A stretch of 61,970 nt of DNA, taken from contig JAPSJV010000017.1 in the NCBI GenBank assembly GCA_031178005.1, positions 1-61,970 of the forward strand, written 5' to 3'. The notes under the pieces are model-generated. The model was given only the letters and a program-made list of their open reading frames with translations. It was not told the origin of the DNA and did not search any database. Positions 17,598 through 26,540 of the stretch are shown here, piece by piece (the first letter of the stretch is position 1; each line of letters starts with the position of its first letter). The translations under genes and the position numbers were made by a program. Source of the stretch: Pseudarthrobacter sp. (GTDB lineage: Bacteria > Actinomycetota > Actinomycetes > Actinomycetales > Micrococcaceae).

Positions 17598-19135
17598 TGG
17601 ACGTCTGGTCCTCACTCATGGACGGGTTTGCCACTGCGCTGACCCCCATGAACTTCCTTTACGCGGTGATCGGCGTCATCCTGGGTACCGCCGTCGGCGT
17701 GCTTCCCGGTTTGGGCCCGGCCATGACGGTAGCGCTGTTGCTGCCCGTGACGTATGCCTTGGAACCCACCAGCGCGTTCATTATGTTCGCCGGCATTTAC
17801 TACGGCGGCATGTATGGCGGTTCCACCACGTCCATCCTTCTGAACACACCAGGGGAATCGTCGTCGGTAATCACCGCCATCGAAGGCAACAAGATGGCGA
17901 AGGCCGGCAGGGCCGCCCAAGCCCTGGCGACGGCGGCAATCGGCTCATTCGTGGCCGGCACCATCGGCACCGCACTGCTGGCGCTGTTCGCGCCGATCGT
18001 GGTCGAGTTTGCGGTCAGCCTGGGTGCCCCGAGCTACTTCGCGATCATGGTGCTGGCCCTGCTCGCCGTTACAGCAGTGCTTGGCTCTTCCAGGCTGCGT
18101 GGCTTTTCCGCCCTTGGCCTTGGCCTTGCCATCGGCCTTGTAGGCATGGGTTCCGGCCAGGCCCGCCTCACCTTCGGTCAGCCGTTGCTGGCCGACGGTC
18201 TGGACATTGTGGTGATAGCCGTCGCTGTCTTCGCCGTTGGTGAAGCGCTTTGGGTTGCGGCCCACCTGCGCCGCACGCCACTCCACGCCATCCCCGTGGG
18301 CCGTCCCTGGATGGGTAAATCCGACTGGAAGCGGTCCTGGAAGCCATGGCTCCGCGGAACGGCTTTCGGATTCCCCTTCGGCGCACTCCCTGCCGGCGGC
18401 GCCGAGATTCCCACGTTCCTCTCCTACGTCACCGAGAAGCGGCTCAGTAAGCACCCCGAAGAATTCGGCAAGGGTGCCATCGAAGGCGTGGCCGGACCGG
18501 AAGCGGCCAACAATGCAGCCGCCGCCGGCACTCTGACTCCCATGCTTGCCCTGGGCCTGCCGACCAACGCCACCGCCGCCGTGATGCTGGCCGCATTTAC
18601 TTCCTACGGCATCCAGCCCGGCCCGCAGCTATTCGCCAGCCAGGGACCCCTGGTGTGGGCGCTGATTGCCAGCCTCTTCATCGGCAACTTCCTCTTGCTC
18701 CTCATCAACCTGCCGCTGGCACCGATGTGGGCAAAACTGCTGCAACTGCCTCGCCCGTATCTGTACGCGGGAATTCTGTTCTTCGCCACCCTGGGCGCCT
18801 ACTCAGTGAACCTGCAGGCCTTTGACCTGCTGCTCCTGCTGATTTTTGGCGCCATGGGTTTCATGATGCGGCGATTCGGGCTCCCCGTCCTGCCGCTGAT
18901 CCTGGGTGTCATCCTGGGTCCACGGTTGGAAGACCAGCTCCGCAAGGCACTGCAGCTTTCCAGCGGTGACCCCGCCGGCCTGCTCAGCGAGCCGATCGCC
19001 GTCGTGGTGTACATCATTGTGGTGATCATCCTGGCGTTCCCGCTGCTGCTCAAGCTGATCCGCCCCAACCGTCCGGCAACCAGCCTCCTGGCACCCAACG
19101 CCACCCGTGGAAACGAACCTACAGACGTGGGCTAG
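17597..19135 (+). CDS. tctA: Tripartite tricarboxylate transporter large membrane subunit
   Basis: The protein has 512 residues and about 12 membrane helices. Family signatures are [37 protein letters not shown] and, in the second half, [20 protein letters not shown] and [15 protein letters not shown]. TctA is the Na+- or H+-coupled channel of the system. Its ATG overlaps the tctB stop (TAATG), so translation is likely coupled. Confidence 0.95.
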   Translation: MDVWSSLMDGFATALTPMNFLYAVIGVILGTAVGVLPGLGPAMTVALLLPVTYALEPTSAFIMFAGIYYGGMYGGSTTSILLNTPGESSSVITAIEGNKMAKAGRAAQALATAAIGSFVAGTIGTALLALFAPIVVEFAVSLGAPSYFAIMVLALLAVTAVLGSSRLRGFSALGLGLAIGLVGMGSGQARLTFGQPLLADGLDIVVIAVAVFAVGEALWVAAHLRRTPLHAIPVGRPWMGKSDWKRSWKPWLRGTAFGFPFGALPAGGAEIPTFLSYVTEKRLSKHPEEFGKGAIEGVAGPEAANNAAAAGTLTPMLALGLPTNATAAVMLAAFTSYGIQPGPQLFASQGPLVWALIASLFIGNFLLLLINLPLAPMWAKLLQLPRPYLYAGILFFATLGAYSVNLQAFDLLLLLIFGAMGFMMRRFGLPVLPLILGVILGPRLEDQLRKALQLSSGDPAGLLSEPIAVVVYIIVVIILAFPLLLKLIRPNRPATSLLAPNATRGNEPTDVG

Positions 19136-19175
19136 GGCACCACCTTCCGACAACCAGCAGAACCAAGGAGCAATC

Positions 19176-19568
19176 ATGACGATCGTGGTGGGATACGTCC
19201 CCACACCGGAGGGCGAAGCAGCACTTAGCCAAGCCATCGCCGAAGCCCGGCACCGCAACACCCGGCTGCTAGTCATCAATTCTGCCAAGGGCGATGCCCT
19301 TGTGGACAACAGATATGCACAGGAGCAGGAGATACAGAGCGTCGAGGACCGCCTGGCAAGCCAGGGAATAGACCACGTGATCAAGCAGCCGGTCCGTGGA
19401 CATGATGCGGCAGTGGAAGTCCTCGATGCCGCAGAGGAGCACAACGCCGAGCTGATCGTGATCGGCCTGCGCCGCCGGAGTCCGGTGGGCAAACTGATCA
19501 TGGGCAGTACATCCCAGCGCATTTTGCTGGAAGCCGATTGCCCTGTGCTGGCAGTCAAGGCCGGCTAG
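19176..19568 (+). CDS. Single-domain universal stress protein
   Basis: The protein has 130 residues. It begins with TIVVGYVPTPEGEAAL and has the nucleotide-binding motif GLRRRSPVGKLIMGSTSQRIL (positions about 98-118) and ADCPVLAV. It sits 40 bases after tctA on the same strand with a CAAGGAG site, so it is probably the last gene of the tct operon. Usp genes are often found after tctCBA in actinobacteria. The reason is not known. Confidence 0.88.
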   Translation: MTIVVGYVPTPEGEAALSQAIAEARHRNTRLLVINSAKGDALVDNRYAQEQEIQSVEDRLASQGIDHVIKQPVRGHDAAVEVLDAAEEHNAELIVIGLRRRSPVGKLIMGSTSQRILLEADCPVLAVKAG

Positions 19569-19586
19569 CAGGGTGCTCCGAAGGGT

Positions 19587-19647
19587 CCGGGGCCTGTCCC
19601 TGATTCACCACCACGTTTAGGGTGTGGGATCTGCGGGAGGGTCCCGG
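19587..19647 (+). terminator. Possible terminator of the tct-usp operon
   Basis: CCGGGGCC (19587-19594) can pair with GGTCCCGG (19640-19647) with one G-T pair, across a loop of 45 bases. GCTTTTCATTTAT follows. The loop is long, so the call is weak. Confidence 0.3.
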
Positions 19648-19799
19648 GCTTTTCATTTATGGGACAAATTGTTGCCTCTTGTGCCGTTTCTATCCAGCTG
19701 CGATCATGTCTGAGGGAAACTGATGGATATGTCTCGGTTTCCGGCCTGAGCGTCTAAACTAGTTCGGGCTCTCCGGCCCGCATCAGAGAAAGACGACAC

Positions 19800-20045
19800 A
19801 TGACTGCAACTACTTTGGACCGTCCTTTGCCGTCCGGCGAAGAAACTGCACAGTCCATCCAGCTTGAATTTTCCTCGGCCGCCGAGGTGCACGAAGGCCT
19901 CGACCGCGCGGTCAACTCCCTGATTGGACCGGCCCGCGAAGCCAACTGCGGAATACGGGTGACCCGCTCCCGGCCCGGCCGGTACACCGTCGCAGTCGAC
20001 CAGTCGGTACCCTTCGGTGAAACCTACGAAAATGCCACCGTATGA
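19800..20045 (+). CDS. Small conserved-type hypothetical protein
   Basis: The protein has 81 residues (LDRPLPSGEETAQSIQLEFSS at about 6-26). The C-terminus GIRVTRSRPGRYTVAVDQSVPFGETYE looks like a small alpha/beta protein with an EVHEGLDRAVNSL helix. No motif, membrane segment or signal peptide is seen. It has high GC3 and is followed by a terminator hairpin, which supports a real gene. I cannot assign a function. Confidence 0.65.
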   Translation: MTATTLDRPLPSGEETAQSIQLEFSSAAEVHEGLDRAVNSLIGPAREANCGIRVTRSRPGRYTVAVDQSVPFGETYENATV

Positions 20046-20076
20046 CGGCAGGTTGAAAAGCCGCCGAAGCATCGCC

Positions 20077-20127
20077 AAAAGTCCCCGTCACCACCGCACG
20101 AGAAAGCGGCTGGTAACGGGGACTTTT
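20077..20127 (+). terminator. Bidirectional-looking terminator hairpin
   Basis: The perfect 12-bp arms AAAAGTCCCCGT (20077-20088) and ACGGGGACTTTT (20116-20127) are followed by CTG and flanked by A/T runs on both strands. It lies between the 81-residue gene (plus) and the FAH gene (minus), which converge here, and can end both transcripts. Confidence 0.85.
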
Positions 20128-20182
20128 CTGTCCCAGCAGCTTCAGGAACCCACCGGACGCAAGCGCAGTTCCTGCAGCTCGT

Positions 20183-21097
20183 TTATGCGTTGATGCCGGC
20201 AGTCGACGGCGTCCGGGTGCCACCGGCGGCCTGCCCGGACCGGTAAAATTCCTGGCGCTGGCGGCCCAGTCCATCAATCTCCAGCTCCAGGACGTCCCCC
20301 GGCTGGAGGTACGGGAACCTGCCGCTGAGTGCGACGCCGGCAGGGGTACCGGTGATGACCACATCGCCCGGTTCCAGCACCATGTACTGGCTGAGGTGGT
20401 GGACCACAGTGGCGGGATCGAAAATCAGGTCTGCGGTGTTGGAATCCTGCCGTGGCTCGCCGTTGACCCAGCTGCGGAGCCGAAGGTTGCCGGCGTCGAT
20501 GTCCCCGGCGGGAACCAGCCACGGGCCCAGCGGCGTGGAACCGGGCAGGGACTTGCCCTTTGTCCACTGGCCGGCAGCACCAGGCAGCTGGTATTCACGT
20601 TCGGACAGGTCGTTGGCGCTGACGTAGCCGGCGATGGCACCCCGGGCGGCATCCGGCGAGTCCAGGTAACTTGCCGTTTTGCCGATCACAATGCCCAGTT
20701 CCACTTCCCAGTCATACTTCGCGGCAAGCGGTGGGATCGGAGCCGCATCGTAAGGGCCAGCCAGTGTGTTGGTGGGCTTGAGGAACACGACTGGGACCTC
20801 GGGCGGGGCCGATCCGGACTCTGCTGCATGGGCGGCGTAGTTCATGCCGATGCCCACCAGCGCTCCGGGCCGCGCAACGGGCGGGCCCACACGCAGCTGC
20901 TCCGCACCGTCGAGCACGGGGAGTGCACCCGCAGCGAGCGCCTCCCGGACTGCGTCGAGTCCGCCATTGGCCAGGAACGCGCCGTCCACATCGACAGTCA
21001 ACGGCAGCAGGCTGAAGTAGGTTTCCGAGCCGTCTTCCCCAGCCGCCACAACTGCCGGCTGTTCTTTGCCGGCTTCACCCAATCGCACTAGTTTCAT
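20183..21097 (-). CDS. Fumarylacetoacetate hydrolase (FAH) family protein
   Basis: The protein has 304 residues. The FAH fold shows LVGIGMNYAAHAAESG, VVFLKPTNTLAGPYD, the metal-binding KYDWEVELGIVIGKTA and GYVSANDLSEREYQ. The motif VITGTPAGVALSGRFPYLQPGDVLELEIDGLG ends the domain (about 250-282). Members act as hydrolases, hydratase-decarboxylases or isomerases of ring-cleavage products. The adjacent remnant of an anion MFS transporter hints at former catabolism of an aromatic acid. The start ATG is preceded by AGGAGATC. Confidence 0.88.
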   Translation of the reverse strand: MKLVRLGEAGKEQPAVVAAGEDGSETYFSLLPLTVDVDGAFLANGGLDAVREALAAGALPVLDGAEQLRVGPPVARPGALVGIGMNYAAHAAESGSAPPEVPVVFLKPTNTLAGPYDAAPIPPLAAKYDWEVELGIVIGKTASYLDSPDAARGAIAGYVSANDLSEREYQLPGAAGQWTKGKSLPGSTPLGPWLVPAGDIDAGNLRLRSWVNGEPRQDSNTADLIFDPATVVHHLSQYMVLEPGDVVITGTPAGVALSGRFPYLQPGDVLELEIDGLGRQRQEFYRSGQAAGGTRTPSTAGINA

Positions 21098-21266
21098 ACT
21101 GGATCTCCTATGATCTGAGGTATTTTGCGCTGTCTAAAGTTATGGCGGTCAGCCGTGATCCGCGGCGGTAGCTGCCATGTCGGCGTTGTAATAGTGCCTA
21201 CCTACTCAAAATAGGAAAACAGCAGGTTGTCCATCCGGTAAATCGAGTAGTTTGTGACCGAGGTTC

Positions 21267-21549
21267 GTGACAACCGTTCCAGCGCTGAGCCAGGGCAGCA
21301 CCATCGGCGTTATCTTCCCGCTGGCGCTTTCCGCTGCAGGCACCATGGGGGCCATCCCGGTGTTCTGGACCCGGTACATGTCGGGAACGTCGTGGCGGCC
21401 GGGCTTGCCGTGATCGGCTCCACCGCCGACCTGGCGGGCTACTTCGCGCCCCAGGTCCTTGGCGGCGTCACGGCCTCCACCGGCGACTACACGGGCGGCC
21501 TGTCATCCCCGAGGCACCCAAGGATGAGGAGCTGGCCGGGCACCGATAG
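21267..21549 (+). pseudogene. Remnant of an MFS (anion:cation symporter type) transporter gene
   Basis: Three short segments in different frames reconstruct the C-terminal end of an MFS permease. Frame 3 gives GVIFPLALSAAGTMGAIPVFW. After a shift near 21385, frame 2 gives VAAGLAVIGSTADLAGYFAPQ and GGVTASTGDYTGGL. After another shift near 21505, the tail IPEAPKDEELAGHR ends at a TAG at 21547-21549. In intact members these are consecutive. The N-terminal nine or so helices are missing. The gene is divergent from the FAH gene, whose substrate it may once have imported. Confidence 0.7.
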
Positions 21550-21572
21550 CCCGCACCAGACTGGACAAACAA

Positions 21573-21627
21573 AAAGTCCCCGCCACCCGGCCTTCCCTAA
21601 GGGGAACCGCCGGACGGCGGGGACTTT
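21573..21627 (-). terminator. Rho-independent terminator
   Basis: The arms AAAGTCCCCGCC (21573-21584) and GGCGGGGACTTT (21616-21627) form a stem. On the minus strand a T-rich tail (TTTTTGTTTG) follows. It sits 23 bases after the stop of the 78-residue minus-strand gene. Its stem is nearly the same as that of the terminator at 20077-20127. Confidence 0.85.
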
Positions 21628-21650
21628 CCGGTGTGAACCACTTCAGGGTT

Positions 21651-21887
21651 TTACGCCTTCCGCACCTGGACACCATCAGACTTCAGGAATACCTGCTTCT
21701 CCGTGGGAGTGGAGGGAACGAGCCACAGGACGTTTCCGCTCTGTGACACTTCCTCCACAACGCCGTCCGCAATAACGTGGGCGTGCTGCAGGATTTCCAC
21801 CCGCGTTCCGGCTGGGAGAGTGCCCCAATCCGCAACGATGGTTGAGTGTGCATGGCGCCTGGAGAGGACTGCCCCGCGTGCTTTCAT
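21651..21887 (-). CDS. Small hypothetical protein
   Basis: The protein has 78 residues from ATG 21887, which follows AAAGGGGTAGAAG. An upstream ATG at 21923 in the same frame lacks such a site. The sequence (LSRRHAHSTIVADWGTLPAG, then VEILQHAHVIADGVVEEVSQSG) looks like a small beta-barrel of SH3 or KOW type. No family was recognised. The strong terminator behind it supports expression. Two direct repeats CTACACTTC upstream (21973-21981, 21989-21997) may be regulatory. Confidence 0.6.
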   Translation of the reverse strand: MKARGAVLSRRHAHSTIVADWGTLPAGTRVEILQHAHVIADGVVEEVSQSGNVLWLVPSTPTEKQVFLKSDGVQVRKA

Positions 21888-21994
21888 CTGAACTTCTACC
21901 CCTTTGTATTCATTCAACTGCATATATTCATGCGGCCACTTCAAGGTCACAGCATCTTTGATGTGACCGGCACTACACTTCAGTTCTACTACAC

Positions 21995-22045
21995 TTCGCG
22001 GGCCTGAAATGTTCGTGTCGCCACATATTTCAAAAGACCCGCGAA
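21995..22045 (-). terminator. Two-part stem after hutH
   Basis: TTCGCGGG (21995-22002) pairs with CCCGCGAA (22038-22045), and inside it TGAAAT pairs with ATTTCA. It lies just after the hutH stop on the minus strand. No T-run follows, so it may be a terminator or an mRNA-stabilising stem. Confidence 0.45.
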
Positions 22046-22075
22046 GCGCGGCAGCCTACCGAAGAATATTCCGTA

Positions 22076-23665
22076 TCAGGCAAGTGCCCCGATGGCGGAT
22101 TCGACGGCGGTCCGTACCTTGCCTGCACCAACCAAACGGTCGGCTGCTTCCAGCTCCGGCGACAGGAACCGGTCCGTCCCCGGACCGGCGACGACCGGAC
22201 GCAGTACCTCAAGCACTGCAGCGCCAGCGGGGCCGGGGGTCAGTTCGCCGTCGGACAGCTTGGTGCGGATGTCGATGGCCCGCGCGCCGGCGACCAGTTC
22301 GATAGCCAAGACACGGCGGAGGTTCTCCACGGCCTTGCGCAGCTTACGGGCCGCGTGCCAGCCCATGGAGACGTGGTCCTCCTGCATGGCGGAGCTCGGG
22401 ATCGAGTCCACCGATGCCGGAACGGCCAACCGCTTGTTGTCCGACACCAGGCCGGCCTGGGTGTACTGGGCGATCATCAGGCCGGAGTCCACTCCGGGAT
22501 CGTCGGCCAGGAAGGCCGGCAGCCCGTGCGAGCGGGCGGGATCCAGCATGCGGTCCGTGCGGCGCTCGGCGATGGAGGACAGGTCCGCCACCGCAATGGC
22601 CAGGAAGTCCAGCACGTAAGCCACGGGCGCGCCGTGGAAGTTGCCGTTGGAGGATACGCGGCCGTCCGGGAGGACAACCGGGTTGTCGATCGCGGCAGCC
22701 AGTTCTCGGCTGGCCACAAGCTCAGCGTGGGTGACGGTGTCGCGGACAGCGCCGGCCACCTGCGGGGCGCAGCGCAGCGAGTACGCATCCTGGACCCGGG
22801 AATCGCCCACGCGGTGCGAGGCAACAATCGGCGAGTTGGCAAGCACGCGCAGCATGTTGTCCGCGCTGGCAGCCTGGCCCGGGTGCGGACGCAGGGCTGC
22901 GTGCAGCTCCGGCAGGAACGCCTGGTCAGTACCCAGGAGTGCCTCGACGCTCAGCGCGGCGGTGATGTCCGCCGTCGTCAGCAGCATCCGAAGGTCAGCA
23001 ATGGCCATGAGCAGCATGCCCAGCATGCCCTCCGTGCCGTTGACCAGCGCAAGGCCTTCCTTCTCGGCCAGCGTGACCGGGACGATGCCGTGCTCGGCCA
23101 GGAGCTCGGCAACGGGCGGGCGGCCTTCGACGCCGTAGAGCTCGCCGTCGGGGCCCGCGGCTTCGCCTTCGCCCATGACCACCAGGGCGCAGTGGGACAG
23201 CGGTGCGAGGTCGCCGGAGCAGCCCAGCGAGCCGAACTCGCGGACCAGCGGGGTGATGCCGGCATTGAGGACCTTGACGAACGTCTCCAGGACCTCGGCG
23301 CGGACGCCCGTACGGCCGGAGGCCATGGTCTTGGCACGCAGGAACATGATGGCGCGGACGACTTCGCGCTCTACAGCCGGACCCATACCCGCAGCGTGGC
23401 TGCGGATCAGGGACTTCTGCAGCTGCGTGCGAAGCTCGTTGGGGATGTGGCGGTTGGCCAGGGCGCCGAAGCCGGTGGAGATGCCGTAGGCCGGGGTGTC
23501 GCTCACGGCCAGCTCGTCAATGTGGGCGCGGACCTTCGAGACGTTGTCCAGGGCTTCCTGCGAGATGGTGATCTGCGCGCCGTGCCGGGCTACGTTCAGA
23601 ACATCTTCGGGGGTGATCCCGCTGGAGTTGAGGACGACTGTGGTCTCTGTGGTGGTGATGGTCAT
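22076..23665 (-). CDS. hutH: Histidine ammonia-lyase
   Basis: The protein has 529 residues, close to the family norm of 510-530. It converts L-histidine to trans-urocanate and ammonia. The region YGISTGFGAL supplies the conserved active-site tyrosine. GSLGCSGDLAPLSH (about residue 145-158) forms the MIO electrophile, with Cys-Ser-Gly in place of the commoner Ala-Ser-Gly. QDAYSLRCAPQVAGA and SSNGNFHG are further family signatures. It starts 4 bases after the hutU stop on the same strand, so hutU-hutH is an operon. Regulation is probably by the IclR protein encoded upstream. Confidence 0.96.
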   Translation of the reverse strand: MTITTTETTVVLNSSGITPEDVLNVARHGAQITISQEALDNVSKVRAHIDELAVSDTPAYGISTGFGALANRHIPNELRTQLQKSLIRSHAAGMGPAVEREVVRAIMFLRAKTMASGRTGVRAEVLETFVKVLNAGITPLVREFGSLGCSGDLAPLSHCALVVMGEGEAAGPDGELYGVEGRPPVAELLAEHGIVPVTLAEKEGLALVNGTEGMLGMLLMAIADLRMLLTTADITAALSVEALLGTDQAFLPELHAALRPHPGQAASADNMLRVLANSPIVASHRVGDSRVQDAYSLRCAPQVAGAVRDTVTHAELVASRELAAAIDNPVVLPDGRVSSNGNFHGAPVAYVLDFLAIAVADLSSIAERRTDRMLDPARSHGLPAFLADDPGVDSGLMIAQYTQAGLVSDNKRLAVPASVDSIPSSAMQEDHVSMGWHAARKLRKAVENLRRVLAIELVAGARAIDIRTKLSDGELTPGPAGAAVLEVLRPVVAGPGTDRFLSPELEAADRLVGAGKVRTAVESAIGALA

Positions 23666-23669
23666 TTTC

Positions 23670-25391
23670 TTACTTGCCTTCGTTCATGGGGATGCGGACG
23701 CCGCGCTCGGCAGCAACCTCGACGGCGCGGTCATAGCCGGCGTCGACGTGGCGGATAACGCCCATCCCGGGGTCGTTGGTGAGGAGGCGCTCGAGCTTCT
23801 GGGCGGCGAGGTCGGTGCCATCGGCAACGGAAACCTGGCCGGCGTGGATGGAGCGGCCGATTCCGACGCCGCCGCCGTGGTGCAGGGACACCCAGGTGGC
23901 GCCGGAGGCGGTGTTCAGCAGGGCGTTGAGCATGGGCCAGTCGGCGATGGCGTCCGAACCGTCAGCCATTGCCTCGGTCTCGCGGTACGGGGAAGCCACG
24001 GAGCCGGAGTCCAGGTGGTCGCGGCCGATCACAATGGGGGCCTTGACCTTGCCTTCCTTCACCAGCTGGTTGAAGAGCAGGCCGGCCTTGGCGCGTTCGC
24101 CGTAGCCCAACCAGCAGATACGGGCCGGCAGGCCTTCGAACTCCACACGCTCCTGGGCTGCATCGATCCACTTGTGCAGGTGCTTGTTCTCGGGGAACAG
24201 TTCCTTGATGGCTTCGTCGGTGACGCGGATGTCTTCCGGATCGCCGGACAGGGCCACCCAGCGGAACGGGCCAAGGCCCTCGCAGAAGAGCGGGCGGATG
24301 TAGGCCGGAACGAAGCCAGGGAATTCGAAGGCGCGGGTGTAGCCGCCCTTGCGCGCTTCGTCGCGGATGGAGTTGCCGTAGTCGAAGACCTCGGCGCCGG
24401 CGTCCTGGAATTCCACCATGGCCTGGACGTGCTTGGCCATGGAGGCCTGGGACTTCTTGGTGAAGCCTTCCGGGTCGGCTGCAGATTCGGTGTGCCATTC
24501 CTCCACGGAGATGCCCTCGGGCAGGTAGGACAGCGGATCGTGTGCGGAGGTCTGGTCCGTGACGATGTCGATGTGCAGCTCGCCGGCCTTATGGCGGCGG
24601 AGCAGTTCGGGGAAGACCTCGGCAGCGTTGCCGACGTAGCCCACGGACCAGCCGCGGCGCTCTTCCTTGGCCTTGTTCACCTTGGCGATGGCGGCGTCGA
24701 GGTCCGTTTCCACCTCGTCCAGGTAGCGCTTGCCGGCGCGGCGGCGCAGGCGGGTCTCGTCGACGTCGACAATCAGGCAAGCGCCGTCGTTGAGCGTCAC
24801 GGCGAGCGGCTGGGCGCCGCCCATGCCGCCGCAGCCACCGGTGAGCGTCAGGGTCCCGGCGAGCGGTCCTTCGGTTCCGGTGCTGGCGGCCATGCGGCCT
24901 TCACCCTGGAGCTTGTTGCCGACGGCGGCGAATGTTTCGTAGGTGCCCTGCAGGATGCCCTGGGTACCGATGTAGATCCAGGAACCGGCGGTCATCTGGC
25001 CGTACATCATGAGGCCTTCAGCCTCGAGGCGGCGGAACTCAGGCCAGTTGGCCCAGTCGCCAACCAGGTTGGAGTTGGCCAGCAGGACGCGGGGCGCCCA
25101 TTCGTTGGTGCGGAAGACGCCAACCGGCTTGCCGGACTGGACCAGGAGGGTCTCGTCCTTTTCCATGGTTTCCAGGGTGCGGGTGATCGCGTCGAACGCG
25201 GCCCAGGAGCGGACGGCGCGGCCGGTGCCGCCGTAAACCACGAGGTCGTCCGGGCGCTCGGCGACCTCGGGGTCCAGGTTGTTCATCAGCATGCGCAAAG
25301 GCGCTTCGGTCTGCCACGACTTGGCGGTGAGCTCGGTGCCGCGGGCAGCTTTGACCGGGCGGGCTCCAGTGGTGAAATCGGCGGGTGCCAT
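23670..25391 (-). CDS. hutU: Urocanate hydratase
   Basis: The protein has 573 residues. It converts urocanate to 4-imidazolone-5-propanoate using tightly bound NAD+. Signatures include [14 protein letters not shown], the NAD-binding [29 protein letters not shown] and [19 protein letters not shown] 25391 has a GAAGGAG site. The open frame continues upstream to 25664 but would run through an inverted repeat and an operator. It is the first gene of hutU-hutH. The operator TCCGGTATTCCAGA is about 100 bases upstream. Confidence 0.96.
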   Translation of the reverse strand: MAPADFTTGARPVKAARGTELTAKSWQTEAPLRMLMNNLDPEVAERPDDLVVYGGTGRAVRSWAAFDAITRTLETMEKDETLLVQSGKPVGVFRTNEWAPRVLLANSNLVGDWANWPEFRRLEAEGLMMYGQMTAGSWIYIGTQGILQGTYETFAAVGNKLQGEGRMAASTGTEGPLAGTLTLTGGCGGMGGAQPLAVTLNDGACLIVDVDETRLRRRAGKRYLDEVETDLDAAIAKVNKAKEERRGWSVGYVGNAAEVFPELLRRHKAGELHIDIVTDQTSAHDPLSYLPEGISVEEWHTESAADPEGFTKKSQASMAKHVQAMVEFQDAGAEVFDYGNSIRDEARKGGYTRAFEFPGFVPAYIRPLFCEGLGPFRWVALSGDPEDIRVTDEAIKELFPENKHLHKWIDAAQERVEFEGLPARICWLGYGERAKAGLLFNQLVKEGKVKAPIVIGRDHLDSGSVASPYRETEAMADGSDAIADWPMLNALLNTASGATWVSLHHGGGVGIGRSIHAGQVSVADGTDLAAQKLERLLTNDPGMGVIRHVDAGYDRAVEVAAERGVRIPMNEGK

Positions 25392-25486
25392 GGGGCGCTC
25401 CTTCGTAGGTTTCGGGGGTGCGGGAAGATCTATATCTACTAAAGCGGGAATGCCGGGCGGGCAACAGGCATTTGCGGGTGCCTCTG

Positions 25487-25500
25487 TCCGGTATTCCAGA
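25487..25500. promoter_or_regulatory. Putative HutR (IclR) operator before hutU
   Basis: TCCGGTATTCCAGA differs by one base from the perfect palindrome before hutG. It lies 96 bases upstream of the hutU start and 7 bases from the long quasi-palindrome at 25508-25573. Confidence 0.6.
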
Positions 25501-25507
25501 CTCACCG

Positions 25508-25573
25508 CCCAACTAGGTAGCAGTAGCTGCCCTTTACAGGCGCCTAAACGGCAACTACTGCTACTTAGTTGGG
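25508..25573. repeat. 66-bp quasi-palindrome
   Basis: The outer arms of 24 bases match at 22 of 24 positions. The left arm starts CCCAACTAGGTAGCAGTAG and the right arm is the complement of CCCAACTAAGTAGCAGTAG and on. The centre is AGGCGCCT. It sits between the iclR stop and the hutU operator. I think similar elements are dispersed in Arthrobacter intergenic regions, but this is memory and not checked. It could end the iclR transcript. Confidence 0.75.
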
Positions 25574-25585
25574 TGGGGGCGCAGG

Positions 25586-26422
25586 TCAGCGGGCCGGGCG
25601 CCCGTGGATCCGGACCGACAAGTCGTCCGCCACCTTCTGCACCCTCGCGGCAAGGGACGGCCACTGGTCAGCTGCCAACTTCTCCTCGAGGAAGGTCACG
25701 GCCACTGCCGCCGTCGGCCAGCCCAGGTGATCCGTCACCGCGGCGGCAATGGAACCGAAGCCCGGGGTCACCTCGCCGTGCTCTGTGGCATAGCCCCGCT
25801 GGCGCACCTGGTCCAGGTGCGAAGACAACGCCGAGTACTTCATGATGGCGCCCTCCACCTCATGCCGGGCAGAGAATGCCGCCGCGTTCGGATACAGGGC
25901 GCGGACCTGGGATTTTGGCAGCGCCGCCAGGATGGCCCTGCCGCTGGCCGTGAGGTGGCTGGGCAGCCGGACCCCGACGTCGGTCACCAGGGACGGCCGG
26001 TTCTTGGCGCGCTCCTCAACGATGTACAGCACATCGCGGCCATGTAGCACGGCCAGGTGCGCACTCTCGCCAATCACGTCCACCAGCGAAGCCAGCAAGG
26101 GGCGGCCCAGGCGCGAGAGGGGTTCCTGCCGCGAGTAGGCCGAGCTGAGTTCGAAGGCGCTGATGCCCAGCCCGTACCGCTGCTCCTCGTGCAGGTGCAG
26201 CACAAAGCCGTTTTCCTCCATGACGCCAAGGAGGTGGTACACGCTGGAGCGCGGCAGGCCCAGCGACGTGGCAATCTGCGACGCCGCCATCGGACCCCTG
26301 CGGGAAGCCAACAATTTGAGGATGCGGAGGGTGTTCTCGGCAGCGGGGACTTTGGAAGCCGCCTTAGCCGGCCTGGCGGCTGATTGCCCTGCCTCAGTAT
26401 TTGCCACTTTGCTCTCCGTCAT
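25586..26422 (-). CDS. IclR-family transcriptional regulator, probable hut regulator
   Basis: The protein has 278 residues. A winged helix-turn-helix (about 30-90) has [21 protein letters not shown], then [15 protein letters not shown]. The ligand-binding IclR domain (about 105-270) has [23 protein letters not shown], then [13 protein letters not shown] and [10 protein letters not shown]. It lies directly upstream of hutU-hutH on the same strand, 195 bases away. Two degenerate copies of the hut palindrome lie in its own upstream region, which suggests autoregulation. The inducer is presumably urocanate or histidine (inferred). Confidence 0.88.
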   Translation of the reverse strand: MTESKVANTEAGQSAARPAKAASKVPAAENTLRILKLLASRRGPMAASQIATSLGLPRSSVYHLLGVMEENGFVLHLHEEQRYGLGISAFELSSAYSRQEPLSRLGRPLLASLVDVIGESAHLAVLHGRDVLYIVEERAKNRPSLVTDVGVRLPSHLTASGRAILAALPKSQVRALYPNAAAFSARHEVEGAIMKYSALSSHLDQVRQRGYATEHGEVTPGFGSIAAAVTDHLGWPTAAVAVTFLEEKLAADQWPSLAARVQKVADDLSVRIHGRPAR

Positions 26423-26434
26423 CGATCCAAGGTG

Positions 26435-26448
26435 TCCGGGATACCGTA
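26435..26448. promoter_or_regulatory. Degenerate HutR-type site at iclR
   Basis: TCCGGGATACCGTA matches the hutG palindrome at 11 of 14 positions and lies 13 bases upstream of the iclR start codon. Confidence 0.4.
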
Positions 26449-26501
26449 TTCAACCTTGCGCCGCTGAGTTCACCTTCTCCCGCCATGACACCACACCGGT
26501 G

Positions 26502-26515
26502 TCTGCAATACCAGA
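26502..26515. promoter_or_regulatory. Second degenerate HutR-type site at iclR
   Basis: TCTGCAATACCAGA, read on the minus strand as TCTGGTATTGCAGA, matches the hutG palindrome at 11 of 14 positions. It is 80 bases upstream of the iclR start. Confidence 0.4.
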
Positions 26516-26540
26516 CTATGCGGCCAATCAGGCGGGAGCC

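Noticed and set aside
23496..25442. A 648-codon plus-strand frame antisense to hutU/hutH
   Set aside because: It mirrors the codon pattern of the minus-strand hutU gene and lacks domain features.
25392..25664. N-terminal extension of urocanate hydratase
   Set aside because: It would translate the quasi-palindrome and operator, and the GAAGGAG site points to ATG 25391.
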